The notes beneath the pieces were generated by a model, which saw only the letters and a list, made by a program, of their open reading frames with translations, searched no databases and had not been told where the DNA came from. From Alphaproteobacteria bacterium (lineage in GTDB: Bacteria; Pseudomonadota; Alphaproteobacteria; Rhizobiales; Beijerinckiaceae): a stretch of DNA of 15,448 nucleotides. This document shows, one piece after another, positions 6,767 through 14,902 of this stretch (position 1 is the stretch's first letter; each line of letters opens with the position of its first letter). A program made the translations under genes and the position numbers. The stretch lies in assembly GCA_009920595.1 (NCBI GenBank), contig RFZR01000021.1, forward strand, positions 1-15,448, given 5' to 3'.

Positions 6767-7579
6767 TTAGGGCGCGGTTGGCGTAAAATTCATATTGAAT
6801 GAAGCGCCAACGCGAACTTCGTCATTAAACCCGCTGACATTGGTATTTTTCTGGGGGTCCGCACCCGGGATCATGACCCGATCATAATTGGCGTAGAAGG
6901 ACGTTGACCAATTCCTTCCAGCAGCGAATTTGAGTTTACCCGTCGCGCCGAAGCTGCGCGAACCGATGGTTTCGCCAGGAAGATAATTCGTGTCCGCCGT
7001 ACCGTAGCGGGCACCTGTATAGTCAACACCACTAACCCCGACATGAGGACCCGCCGAGATTACAAATTTGCCAATACGATGAACAAAGTCCGCCCCGAGA
7101 TCCCCCGTCATACCCGTTGTTCCCGTTGTACCAAGACGCAATTCGCCTCGAATACGAAGGAGATCAGGGCTGGCCCAATATTCAGCAAACACACCTGGCT
7201 CAACCGACCATTTTTTGTTGGGGCCGGCTACAGCTTCGAAAGTTGATCGGTTAGGGTCATATCGACCAATGGCACCAACCGACAAGGCAGGATTGGGGCT
7301 GAATAGAACGAGGCTTAGACTATCATCTTGGCCGATCAGATGATCTGAAAGATTTGGGCTCGCGACGCTGATCGCGGGAAAATTGATAAAGCTGAAATGC
7401 TCGGAGCCTGGGAACGACGGTGTGGCAATGGACTTCCCATTGACCGAAACAAGCCAACCCGGATTGGGTCGCTCAGCCGCTGCTGTTTGGTCAAGCGACG
7501 CTCCCAGAATCGCGATAGAGATCATCGCGCATAAAGAGAGTGTGCGTCTTGCGCAGGTCGTCAGAAAAGCAAATGACAT
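6767..7579 (-). CDS. MipA/OmpV-family outer-membrane protein
   Basis: A 270-residue exported protein. Residues 1-35 form a signal peptide (basic RR, hydrophobic core, likely cleavage after TAAA). The mature part alternates short amphipathic strands and turns, as in a beta-barrel, with late family-like features: FPGSEHFSFINFPAISV (56-72), EPGVFAEYW, and a C-terminal DEVRVGASFNMNF strand. MipA in Escherichia coli ties MltA transglycosylase to PBP1B, and OmpV-type proteins form porin-like barrels. Here the family call is by general pattern, not a diagnostic residue. The C-terminus extends four residues (TPTAP, from Thr) past the last strand, which is slightly unusual because barrels usually end in an aromatic residue. 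It is divergent from yidD with only 51 nt between them and convergent with the Fe-S scaffold gene. Confidence 0.72.
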   Translation of the reverse strand: MSFAFLTTCARRTLSLCAMISIAILGASLDQTAAAERPNPGWLVSVNGKSIATPSFPGSEHFSFINFPAISVASPNLSDHLIGQDDSLSLVLFSPNPALSVGAIGRYDPNRSTFEAVAGPNKKWSVEPGVFAEYWASPDLLRIRGELRLGTTGTTGMTGDLGADFVHRIGKFVISAGPHVGVSGVDYTGARYGTADTNYLPGETIGSRSFGATGKLKFAAGRNWSTSFYANYDRVMIPGADPQKNTNVSGFNDEVRVGASFNMNFTPTAP

Positions 7580-7630
7580 CCATCTGTCTCTGGCCGCGGC
7601 TCAGGCCGCCGTGTTGGCCGGAGTTTTAAG

Positions 7631-8014
7631 GTGTTGTTAAATTCAATGCAACCTCTCGCAACTGTAAAACGAATAATAGGGTTACCGGCACGCGGCGCGC
7701 GCATCCTGATCCGTATTTATCAGCTCACTCTCTCAGCGTTTTTTGGAAGACATTGCAGACATTTACCGACATGTTCTCATTACATGGATGAGGCCATTTC
7801 CCGCTATGGATTATGGCGAGGCGGGTGGGTAGGCCTTGCACGGCTATGCCGTTGCCACCCCTGGGGGACGTCTGGATTGGACCTTGTGCCGGATGAATTG
7901 CCACCCTCGGCGCGCTGGTATAGACCGTGGTTTTACGGTCGCTGGCGGGGTACGAATCCCGGTCCGATCTATCGTTGCGATCCGATTGAAGCCGGCGATC
8001 GGAGCCCGCGTTAA
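7631..8014 (+). CDS. yidD: Membrane protein insertion efficiency factor YidD
   Basis: A 127-residue protein of the YidD (DUF37/haemolytic) family, a small inner-membrane-associated protein that helps YidC insert membrane proteins. The family core is complete: IRIYQLTLSAFFG (28-39) as amphipathic helix, then RHCRHLPTCSHYMDEAI (40-56) and GWVGLARLCRCHPW (65-78), with the conserved cysteines 42, 48, 73 and 75. The C-terminal tail beyond about residue 92 is longer than in the shortest homologues. The start is a GTG at 7631: GGAG sits 7 nt upstream, whereas the ATG five codons later has no well-spaced site. It is followed by thrS after 63 nt on the same strand. rpmH, rnpA and yidC, its common neighbours elsewhere, are absent. 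Confidence 0.93.
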   Translation: MLLNSMQPLATVKRIIGLPARGARILIRIYQLTLSAFFGRHCRHLPTCSHYMDEAISRYGLWRGGWVGLARLCRCHPWGTSGLDLVPDELPPSARWYRPWFYGRWRGTNPGPIYRCDPIEAGDRSPR

Positions 8015-8039
8015 CGAAATCGGAATCCGGTTTGGCTTA

Positions 8040-8056
8040 CCTGCGTCGTTCGCAGG
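8040..8056 (+). promoter_or_regulatory. Short hairpin just before the thrS ribosome binding site
   Basis: CCTGCG-TCGTT-CGCAGG forms a perfect 6-bp stem with a 5-nt loop. It ends a few bases before the thrS Shine-Dalgarno AAGGAG (near 8064-8069). E. coli ThrS represses its own mRNA through tRNA-like leader hairpins, so a similar role is conceivable. This stem alone is weak evidence. Confidence 0.25.
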
Positions 8057-8077
8057 AGTGAGCAAGGAGACGAGCCG

Positions 8078-10063
8078 ATGATTCATCTGACATTTCCCGA
8101 TGGCGCGCGCCGTGAATTTGAAGCGGGGGTAACGGGCGTTGATATTGCCAAGGGCATTTCTCCCTCGCTTCTGAAGCGGACCGTGGCCATGGCGCTAGAC
8201 GGCACCGTTACCGATCTTGCCGATCCCATCTCGAAGGACGCGAAAATCGAATTTATCGGGCGCGACGATCCACGCGCGCTTGAGCTCATTCGCCATGACT
8301 GCGCCCATGTGCTTGCCGAAGCCGTTCAGTCGCTTTGGCCGGGGACGCAGGTCACAATCGGTCCCGTGATCGAGAACGGGTTCTATTACGATTTCTATCG
8401 TGACACGCCGTTCACTCCGGAGGATTTCCCGGCGATCGAAGCGGAGATGAAAAAAATCATCGCGCGCGACGCTCCCTTTACCAAGGAAGTTTGGACCCGT
8501 GACGCGGTGCGCGACCTTTTCGAGAAAAAGGGTGAGGCGTTCAAGGTCGAGCTTGTTGACGCGATTCCGGCAGGCGAGGATCTCAAACTTTACCGGCAGG
8601 GCGAGTGGTTCGATCTCTGCCGTGGCCCTCACATGACTTCGACCGGCAAAATCGGTGACGCTTTCAAATTGATGAAAGTGGCGGGCGCCTATTGGCGTGG
8701 CGACTCAACACGCCCGATGTTGACGCGCATTTATGCGACAGCATTTGCCAAGAAAGAAGAACTCGACACCTATCTCCACCAACTCGAGGAAGCCGAGAAG
8801 CGTGATCATCGCCGCTTGGGTCGTGAGATGGACCTCTTCCATTTCCAAGAAGAGGGGCCCGGTACGGTGTTCTGGCATAAGAAAGGTTGGACGCTTTTCC
8901 AATCGCTGACAAATTATATGCGCCGTCGTTTGTCTCGTCTTGGTTATGACGAAGTGAACGCACCGCAGCTTCTCGACAAATCGCTTTGGGAAACATCGGG
9001 GCACTGGGGCTGGTATCAGGAAAACATGTTCGCGGTGAAAAGCGCATATGCCTATATGAACCCAGAAGACCAAGAGGCCGAGCAACGCGTCTTCGCGTTG
9101 AAGCCGATGAATTGTCCCGGTCATGTCCAGATTTTCAAACACGGTTTGAAATCCTATCGTGATCTTCCTTTGCGCCTTGCTGAATTTGGTGCCGTTCATC
9201 GTTATGAACCTTCGGGCGCTTTGCATGGATTGATGCGCGTTCGTGGTTTCACGCAGGATGACGCACATATTTTCTGCACCGATGAGCAGATGGCGTCCGA
9301 ATGCCTTGCGATCAATGATTTGATTTTGTCGACTTACAAAGATTTCGGCTTTGATAAAATTGTCGTGAAACTTTCGACGCGGCCTGAAAAGCGTGTCGGT
9401 TCTGACGCGTTGTGGGATCGCGCCGAAAGCGTGATGATGAAAGTGCTCGAGCAGATTAAAGAGCAATCAGGCGGTACGATCGAAACCTCGATCAATCCGG
9501 GTGAGGGCGCGTTCTACGGTCCGAAATTCGAATATGTGTTGCGCGATGCCATCGGTCGCGATTGGCAATGTGGTACAACGCAAGTCGATTTCAATCTGCC
9601 TGAACGGTTTGGTGCGTTCTATATCGCAGAAGACGGATCAAAGACGGTTCCCGTCATGATCCACCGCGCGATTTGCGGATCGATGGAACGCTTCACCGGC
9701 ATTCTGATTGAACATTTTGCTGGCCATTTCCCGCTTTGGCTTGCGCCAACACAAGTGGTTGTTGCCACCATCACCAATGATGGTGACGACTATGCGCGTG
9801 ATGTGGCGTCGCAATTGCGGGATGCGGGCTTACGCGTTGAGACAGATTTGCGTAATGAGAAGATCACCTACAAAGTGCGCGAACATTCGCTCGCAAAAAT
9901 TCCGGTGCTTCTCGTGGTCGGACGCAAGGAAGCGGCTGATAAAGCCGTTTCGATTCGTCGCTTGGGCTCACCCGATCAAAATGTTGTGAGCCTTGCTGAC
10001 GCGGTGGCGACACTTTCAAAAGAAGCCGTGCCGCCGGATCAAAAGCGTCTCGCTGCGGAATAA
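8078..10063 (+). CDS. thrS: Threonyl-tRNA synthetase ThrS
   Basis: A 661-residue class II aminoacyl-tRNA synthetase, close to the usual 640-660, that charges tRNA-Thr in the cytosol. Domain order is complete: TGS domain (1-63); editing domain with HDCAH (73-77) and DLCRGPH (179-185), giving His73, His77, Cys181 and His185 for removing mischarged serine; catalytic core from about 250 with zinc ligands Cys346 (MNCPGH), His397 (DDAHIF) and His529 (VMIHRA); motif 2 around 374-390 ([17 protein letters not shown]); motif 3 with [16 protein letters not shown] (534-549); and an anticodon-binding domain from about 555. The ATG has AAGGAG 8 nt upstream. It follows yidD and converges on an exported-protein gene with a 14-nt gap and no clear terminator. 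A tRNA-Thr gene lies 4.6 kb downstream. Confidence 0.99.
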   Translation: MIHLTFPDGARREFEAGVTGVDIAKGISPSLLKRTVAMALDGTVTDLADPISKDAKIEFIGRDDPRALELIRHDCAHVLAEAVQSLWPGTQVTIGPVIENGFYYDFYRDTPFTPEDFPAIEAEMKKIIARDAPFTKEVWTRDAVRDLFEKKGEAFKVELVDAIPAGEDLKLYRQGEWFDLCRGPHMTSTGKIGDAFKLMKVAGAYWRGDSTRPMLTRIYATAFAKKEELDTYLHQLEEAEKRDHRRLGREMDLFHFQEEGPGTVFWHKKGWTLFQSLTNYMRRRLSRLGYDEVNAPQLLDKSLWETSGHWGWYQENMFAVKSAYAYMNPEDQEAEQRVFALKPMNCPGHVQIFKHGLKSYRDLPLRLAEFGAVHRYEPSGALHGLMRVRGFTQDDAHIFCTDEQMASECLAINDLILSTYKDFGFDKIVVKLSTRPEKRVGSDALWDRAESVMMKVLEQIKEQSGGTIETSINPGEGAFYGPKFEYVLRDAIGRDWQCGTTQVDFNLPERFGAFYIAEDGSKTVPVMIHRAICGSMERFTGILIEHFAGHFPLWLAPTQVVVATITNDGDDYARDVASQLRDAGLRVETDLRNEKITYKVREHSLAKIPVLLVVGRKEAADKAVSIRRLGSPDQNVVSLADAVATLSKEAVPPDQKRLAAE

Positions 10064-10077
10064 AGCTTATTCAAAAA

Positions 10078-10917
10078 TCAGCGGTCGAGGATTTCGATGT
10101 CCTGATCAAATCCCGACCGCACTTTGAATTCTTCGGTAAAGATTCGTCCGCCATTGCGTGCAATTAAAATATATTCGCCCTCGGCAAGAATGAGCGAGGG
10201 AAACGCGCCGACAAGATCGCGGATTGTGTCGCCACCCGGCGTCAACACGCTAAAAGTTGTTCCTGCATAGGCATCGCCGCCAAGTTTATTGACGAGTTTC
10301 AGCGTGACCGTTGCTGCGCGATGGCGCAGAGTGACATCTATCAGCTTGCCTGCTTCAACTTTGATATCCGAACTTGCAATCGCGTTCGTATCCCCATAGC
10401 GCGATACGATGCGATAGACGCCAACAGGCAGGCGCACAACCACATTGGGCTTTATATTATCTACGATTAAGCGGCCTTCAGGATCGGTGCCGACGGCGAC
10501 ATAGATTGAGAAATTCACGCGATCCGGCGGGATCGGTGTATCGCTCACAGTTGCGGCGAGTGTGAGCGCGCCGGCGCTGATGGTCACATCTTCGCGCAAG
10601 GGCTGAGCACCGAGAACGACGCGGCGCGTGGTGCCCGAAAATCCGTAAGTCACATGGATGATATAGGCACCAGGTTGGAGCTTTAGCGTGGGTGATGGGT
10701 CATGACTATCGATCACAAAACGCGCGGGCGTCCCGTCAGTCGGATCGGCATAAAGGCGCCAGACAAGGCCGCTTGAGATCGGTGTCTTTTCGCCTTCAAG
10801 ATGAGCCAGCAAAGTGAGGTCGGTCAGCGCGGCAACGTCCTGCGCGCGGGTGAGCGGTGCGAACGCGGCCACCGCCCCAAACATCAAAAATCCAAAGGCC
10901 ACACGCCATAACTTCAT
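10078..10917 (-). CDS. Exported protein with three similar beta-rich units, function unknown
   Basis: The function is not recognised. From the ATG at 10917 (279 residues; a TTG two codons upstream is also possible) it has a signal peptide of about 26 residues ending in TRAQ, so it is probably periplasmic. The mature chain appears to be three units of roughly 80 residues, each with an opening strand (LTLLAHL, LTLAATV, VTLKLVN), then xIVRLxxGxY-type ends: TLKLQPGAYIIHVTYG, VVRLPVGVYRIVSRYG and SLILAEGEYILIARNG, each followed by a strand such as EDVTI, IDVTL or QDIEI. This resembles carboxypeptidase-regulatory or Ig-like beta-sandwich modules. There is no catalytic motif, lipobox or membrane anchor. 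It converges on thrS and is divergent from the transglycosylase gene. A structural or binding role in the envelope is inference. Confidence 0.8.
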   Translation of the reverse strand: MKLWRVAFGFLMFGAVAAFAPLTRAQDVAALTDLTLLAHLEGEKTPISSGLVWRLYADPTDGTPARFVIDSHDPSPTLKLQPGAYIIHVTYGFSGTTRRVVLGAQPLREDVTISAGALTLAATVSDTPIPPDRVNFSIYVAVGTDPEGRLIVDNIKPNVVVRLPVGVYRIVSRYGDTNAIASSDIKVEAGKLIDVTLRHRAATVTLKLVNKLGGDAYAGTTFSVLTPGGDTIRDLVGAFPSLILAEGEYILIARNGGRIFTEEFKVRSGFDQDIEILDR

Positions 10918-11010
10918 AAGCAAAGCTCTGCCCGAACCTGACCTTTAAAGTCAATCAACGGATCGGGGCGGCAGAGGTTAGATGGCCCCCCAATCAAGTT
11001 CGAAGTCCCG

Positions 11011-11050
11011 TTTACGATTTATTCACCATGATTTTTTAATCTCAACCTTA
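11011..11050 (+). promoter_or_regulatory. TTTAC/TTCACC/TTAA-rich element before the transglycosylase gene
   Basis: TTTACG and TTCACC half-sites (about 11011-11028) precede a TTAA-N8-TTAG stretch (11036-11051), 20-60 nt upstream of the ATG at 11072. Alphaproteobacterial CtrA recognises TTAA-N7-TTAA, so this is an imperfect match only. It may be a promoter element for the two downstream genes. Confidence 0.2.
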
Positions 11051-11071
11051 GGTTTTGCTGGGGAGTTTTCG

Positions 11072-11983
11072 ATGATCTCGCTTTTCACGACGCCGGCCCC
11101 TCCGCCAGAGGGCGCCAAGTCGCCCGATGGTGCCGTGATCGGAGCGATCAAAGAGGGGGCGCAGAAAAGCGGTGCTGATTTTTCCTATCTTGTGAAAACG
11201 GCCCGTCGCGAGTCGGCTCTAGATCCGAAAGCGCGCGCTTCACGCTCTTCCGCGGAAGGGCTTTTTCAATTTATTGAACAGACATGGCTTAGCACTTTGA
11301 AAGAAGCGGGACCGAAGCTCGGTCTTGGCCGCTTTAGTCAATCCGTCGTTGAAACCAAGCCGGGGCATTTCGATGTGCCCGATCCGCAAATGCGGATTGC
11401 CATTCTCGGATTGCGTTCGGATCCAAAAATTTCCAGTCTTTTGGCGGGAGCATTGACGCAAGCGAATGGTGAAGCGTTACAGCAAAATCTCGGACGAAAA
11501 GCCAGTGCGGAAGATCTATATCTTGCGCATCTTTTGGGTGTGCAAGGCGCGACAGAAACCATTCGCCGTTCGCAATCAACACCTGATGACTCTGCATCAG
11601 TGATTTTTCCTGAAGCCGCGCGTGCCAATCCGTCGCTCTTTTTCGATGCGAAAGGACATGCGCGCACGATTGTTGAATTGAGGACTTTTGTGGCTGAGCT
11701 TCATAAAAAGGCGGAGGCAGCAAAAGAGGATCAGTCAATTGATGATCCGTTTCCGCCGCTGGCTTTCGCCAATCCGGATGGACCCGCGCTTTATAAACTG
11801 TTTCGCAATATTGGCCCGATTGAACTTCTAAATGGTGTTCAGCCACAGACTGATCCTGCTTTGCCTATTAGCCAAACGCAAAAAACAAAATCAGCAAAGC
11901 CGATTGAATTAAAGCTTCCCTCCAAAACGCCGATCACTGATGACGCGCTTCTCACCGAGGAGATTGCCGATGTTCCTGAATAA
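11072..11983 (+). CDS. Lytic transglycosylase (SLT domain), no clear signal peptide
   Basis: A 303-residue protein with an N-terminal lysozyme-like SLT domain. SGADFSYLVKTARRESALDPKA (33-54) holds the catalytic Glu47 in the RES context, and SSAEGLFQFIEQTWL (59-73) is the second SLT motif. Such enzymes cleave peptidoglycan with formation of 1,6-anhydromuramic acid. After about residue 215 the chain becomes Pro- and Lys-rich and is probably disordered. The ATG at 11072 has GGGGAG 6 nt upstream, and the longer frame from 10982 lacks this. Neither form shows a convincing Sec signal, which is odd for an envelope enzyme and suggests another export route. It overlaps the next gene by 14 nt, pointing to coupled translation. 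Confidence 0.85.
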   Translation: MISLFTTPAPPPEGAKSPDGAVIGAIKEGAQKSGADFSYLVKTARRESALDPKARASRSSAEGLFQFIEQTWLSTLKEAGPKLGLGRFSQSVVETKPGHFDVPDPQMRIAILGLRSDPKISSLLAGALTQANGEALQQNLGRKASAEDLYLAHLLGVQGATETIRRSQSTPDDSASVIFPEAARANPSLFFDAKGHARTIVELRTFVAELHKKAEAAKEDQSIDDPFPPLAFANPDGPALYKLFRNIGPIELLNGVQPQTDPALPISQTQKTKSAKPIELKLPSKTPITDDALLTEEIADVPE

Positions 11984-12692
11984 TGAATATGAAGCTTTTC
12001 AAGCTGCTGAAGCTTTAAAAAATCTCGTACCCTTTATGAAAGCAGAGTCTCTCATCGATTTGGTTGCCGTTGGGAATGAGTTTTGTCACTTGGCTTTGGC
12101 GTCTTCGCCGTCACTGTCTGCGCCTGTTGCGTGTGCCCTGAGTGATCGTGGTACACGGGATGTTCGACTTGTTTTGATTCTCAATAAAGATATTTCAATC
12201 CCTGTCGCGTCTCTCATTCACATCCTCTCACAATCACATGCGGATGCTGAAGTGATGCTGGCGCTTGAGGAGCGCAACGAGCCGGACATGTTGTTATGGA
12301 AGGCGCTTCTTTCCGCTCGTCTTCACTGGATTGCGGCACGAAGTGAGAAAGAGATGGCGCATGAGACAAGGGTGATCACGCTTTTATGGTCCTCGCCGCT
12401 TCCTGTCCGACGTCATTATATGAACGCTTTGATGGCGATAAAACAAATCACGCCGCAGCTTCTGTTTAGCGCATTCCGTGCTGGCGCGCGCGAAATTGCA
12501 GTAGCGCTCTTGGCAAAGGCTTCGGCTTTACCTTCGCAGGCGATTGATCATGCTCTCACCACCCAGAATCCGGATTTGATCCGCTCGATCGCACGCAAAG
12601 CAGGGCTTGCCGATATTCTTGCTGATGATTTGATCGACGCGATTGATGTGATGGCTGATCACATCCGCAGCAATCACAAAATGGCGGCATAA
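11970..12692 (+). CDS. Alpha-helical protein, DUF2336-like, unknown function
   Basis: The 240-residue product starts at the ATG at 11970, which has GAGGAG 7 nt upstream inside the end of the transglycosylase gene (14-nt overlap). An upstream ATG at 11940 is less likely. It is Ala/Leu-rich, with repeated short helices and no signal or membrane segment. The run VACALSDRGTRDVRLVLILNK and following ISIPVASLIHILSQ (about 53-90) resembles the HEAT-like repeat of alphaproteobacterial DUF2336 proteins, and a second such unit may lie at 165-215. DUF2336 has no established biochemical role. Coupling to the transglycosylase suggests it assists, controls or localises that enzyme. The family call is tentative, from pattern memory. 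It converges on nadK with a 4-nt gap. Confidence 0.75.
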   Translation: MFLNNEYEAFQAAEALKNLVPFMKAESLIDLVAVGNEFCHLALASSPSLSAPVACALSDRGTRDVRLVLILNKDISIPVASLIHILSQSHADAEVMLALEERNEPDMLLWKALLSARLHWIAARSEKEMAHETRVITLLWSSPLPVRRHYMNALMAIKQITPQLLFSAFRAGAREIAVALLAKASALPSQAIDHALTTQNPDLIRSIARKAGLADILADDLIDAIDVMADHIRSNHKMAA

Positions 12693-12696
12693 AAAA

Positions 12697-13467
12697 TTAC
12701 GCGCCGAATTGTTCGCGCAAAATGCGTTCGTCAAGCGAATGACCCGGATCATGGAGCATGATCAGTTCGATGCTGCGGTCGATCGACACTTCCACTTTTT
12801 TGACGGATCGAAATTCCGAATGATCGGCCACGGCATTTACAGGTCTTTTATCCGCTTCGATGATTTCAATGCCGATTTTGGCATTATCCGGCAAAAGCGC
12901 CCCGCGCCACCGCCGTGGCCTGAAAGGTGAAATCGGAGTGAGAGCCAACATCGGTGCATTCAAAGGCAGAATGGGGCCATTGACCGAGAGATTATAGGCG
13001 GTTGATCCCGCAGGTGTCGCCACAAGAATGCCGTCGGCAATCAATTCATCAAGACGCGGGCGCCCATCAACGGATAGCTTCAATTTTGCCGCCTGATGCG
13101 ATTGACGAAAAACAGACACTTCATTGATCGCGCGCGCCGAATGATGCGCACCGTTCAAATCTGTTACATTCATGAGAAGCGGATAGACCACACTGCGCTC
13201 GGCAGCGTGAAGCCGTTCATAGAGACCATCAGCGGCATAGTCATTCATCAAGAAACCGACCGAGCCTCGATTCATGCCATAGATCGGTTTTGACGTTCCC
13301 ATAAAACGGTGAAGACAAGAGAGCATCAAACCATCGCCGCCAAGCGCGATGATGATGTCGGCTTCGTCAGACGCGACTTCGCCATAACGCGCCCTCAAAT
13401 GGCGGGCGGCTTCTGAGGCTTCTTCCGTATCACTTGTGATAAAGGAGAGGCTCGGTCGGGCGGTCAT
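12697..13467 (-). CDS. nadK: NAD kinase NadK
   Basis: A 256-residue cytosolic enzyme that phosphorylates NAD to NADP using ATP or polyphosphate, of the length usual for alphaproteobacteria. ALGGDGLML (41-49) is the GGDG motif with catalytic Asp45. GMNRGSVGFLMN (64-75) follows, then INEVSVF (114-120) with the NAD-contacting Asn-Glu pair, and DGILVATPAGSTAYNLSVNGPI (145-166), the second glycine-rich conserved region. A longer start (ATG at 13482, five residues more) exists. The ATG at 13467 is preferred because GGAG lies 9 nt before it and because homologues start there. It is divergent from the Gfo/Idh/MocA gene. The 150-bp spacer holds a CCGGCCGGCCGG run at 13485-13496 but no promoter I can define. 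Confidence 0.97.
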   Translation of the reverse strand: MTARPSLSFITSDTEEASEAARHLRARYGEVASDEADIIIALGGDGLMLSCLHRFMGTSKPIYGMNRGSVGFLMNDYAADGLYERLHAAERSVVYPLLMNVTDLNGAHHSARAINEVSVFRQSHQAAKLKLSVDGRPRLDELIADGILVATPAGSTAYNLSVNGPILPLNAPMLALTPISPFRPRRWRGALLPDNAKIGIEIIEADKRPVNAVADHSEFRSVKKVEVSIDRSIELIMLHDPGHSLDERILREQFGA

Positions 13468-13616
13468 TTCAAAAGTCTCCATATCCGGCCGGCCGGAGGG
13501 GCATTGTATTCGCTCTGGATAGGTCTTTTAATCGGCTTTTCTGCGAGGGGAAAGTCAGGGATCGTGCCGAAATCAAAGTCATTCAGCCATGACCCTATAA
13601 AATGGGGGGAATACGC

Positions 13617-14609
13617 ATGAAACCGGTGAAGTGGGGCATATTGTCGACAGCAAAGATCGGCGTCGAAAAAGTCATTCCGGGCATGCTGAAAAGCAAAGAT
13701 GTCGAGATTGTTGCGCTCGCCTCCCGCGATCAAGCCCGCGCGAAGAAAGCTGCTGCAGCGCTCGGGATCCCCAAAGCCTATGGTTCGTATGAGGAGTTGC
13801 TCGCTGATCCGACGATTGAGGCGATCTATAATCCTTTGCCCAACCATCTTCATGTGCCCTTGACGCTGCAAGCGGCGCGCGCGGGCAAACATGTTCTCTG
13901 TGAAAAGCCCATCGCGCTTGATGCGCAAGAAGCCAAGCAGCTTTTGAAAGCACCCAAAAATATTTTGATCGCTGAAGCCTTCATGGTGCGGTTCAATCCG
14001 CAATGGCTCGCGATTGAAAAATTGGTCCGCGCGGGAAAGCTTGGTCGTCTTCAAGCGGTGAATATGCTGTTTTCCTATTATCTCACCGATCCGAAAAATG
14101 TACGGAACCAGGCAAAGATCGGTGGTGGCGGTCTTTTTGATATTGGTTGTTATCCCATCACGCTCGCACGTTTTGTGTTTGGTGCCGATCCGAAACGCGT
14201 GACCGGTGTCTTTGATCGCGATCCCAGCTTCAAGACAGATCGACTTATGAGTGGCCTTGCTGATTTTGGTGAAGGCCGTCATCTCTCTTTCACAGTGGCC
14301 ACACAAGGCGCACCCTATCAACGCACAGTGATCCTTGGTGATAAAGGCACAATCGAAGTTGAGATCCCGGTGAATGCGCCACCGGATCAACCCAATCGGT
14401 TTACGCTTTCTTTGCGGGGCAAATCACCAGAAGTGATCGCGATGCCGATTGCGGATCAATATCAATTGCAAGCTGAAGCTTTTGGCAAAGCGATCCGCAC
14501 CGGCAAGCCTTTACGCTTTGATCAACGCGACGCGGTCGAGACGATGCGCATCATTGATGCGTTTTTCGCGTCCGAAAAATCGACGAAATGGGAGCGGGTG
14601 AAACGCTAG
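13617..14609 (+). CDS. Gfo/Idh/MocA-family oxidoreductase
   Basis: A 330-residue, probably cytosolic NAD(P)-dependent dehydrogenase. The Rossmann start is WGILSTAKIG (6-15), with the GxxxxxxIG variant of the dinucleotide motif. Then YNPLPNHLHVP (71-81) and the family hallmark HVLCEKPIAL (92-101, Glu96-Lys97-Pro98) complete the N-terminal half. The C-terminal alpha/beta domain has GGGLFDIGCYPI (170-181) with the DIGxYP motif that places the substrate-side residues. Substrates in this family are sugars, inositols, trans-dihydrodiols and similar compounds. Nothing nearby points to one. The ATG at 13617 has GGGGGA 6 nt before it; an ATG five codons upstream is less well placed. It ends 23 nt before the 3' end of an opposing tRNA gene. 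Confidence 0.94.
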   Translation: MKPVKWGILSTAKIGVEKVIPGMLKSKDVEIVALASRDQARAKKAAAALGIPKAYGSYEELLADPTIEAIYNPLPNHLHVPLTLQAARAGKHVLCEKPIALDAQEAKQLLKAPKNILIAEAFMVRFNPQWLAIEKLVRAGKLGRLQAVNMLFSYYLTDPKNVRNQAKIGGGGLFDIGCYPITLARFVFGADPKRVTGVFDRDPSFKTDRLMSGLADFGEGRHLSFTVATQGAPYQRTVILGDKGTIEVEIPVNAPPDQPNRFTLSLRGKSPEVIAMPIADQYQLQAEAFGKAIRTGKPLRFDQRDAVETMRIIDAFFASEKSTKWERVKR

Positions 14610-14632
14610 AATTTTGCGGAGCTTAGGGGGAA

Positions 14633-14708
14633 TGGTGCCGGTTACCTGACTCGAACAGGTGACCTACGGTTTACAAAACCGTTGCTCTACCAACTGAGCT
14701 AAACCGGC
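14633..14708 (-). tRNA. tRNA-Thr (anticodon UGU)
   Basis: On the minus strand a complete 73-nt cloverleaf plus encoded CCA is present. The acceptor GCCGGTT (5' end at 14708) pairs with AACCGGC, followed by discriminator A. The D-arm has GCTC-AGTTGGTA-GAGC. The anticodon arm is ACGGT-TTTGTAA-ACCGT with anticodon TGT, reading ACA/ACG. The T-arm is ACCTG-TTCGAGT-CAGGT. CCA is encoded at 14635-14633. All stems are fully paired, so it should be functional. It is single, not in a tRNA cluster, and no integrase flanks it. Confidence 0.98.
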
Positions 14709-14902
14709 GCGCCGTCACGGGCGACGCGGTGTGGATACATTCGCAGGAGCGTTGAGGCAAGTGCTTTAGCAAGCCTGAGCGTCACTTTGGCCGCAAAAGC
14801 GCCTTATTCGGTTCAGCCCGCATTCAGCGCTTGGGACCGATGCTGACCTCTATGAAGGCGGGAAACCCGAATCGGGTGCGCCCGGACCTTTCGGAGGCGG
14901 AC

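Noticed and set aside
8705..9466. A 253-residue minus-strand open frame inside thrS.
   Set aside because: It lies fully inside the synthetase with no recognisable motif or start signals; an antisense shadow.
11334..11846. A 170-residue minus-strand open frame inside the transglycosylase gene.
   Set aside because: Opposite a coding frame with catalytic motifs; no ribosome site or family features.
13464..14390. A 308-residue open frame on the minus strand opposite the oxidoreductase.
   Set aside because: It mirrors a well-supported Gfo/Idh/MocA gene, has no domain features, and is rich in residues expected from antisense reading.
14600..14902. tRNA-Thr as an integration site (att) for a mobile element.
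   Set aside because: No integrase, no duplicated tRNA 3' end within the window, and flanking genes look like ordinary chromosome.
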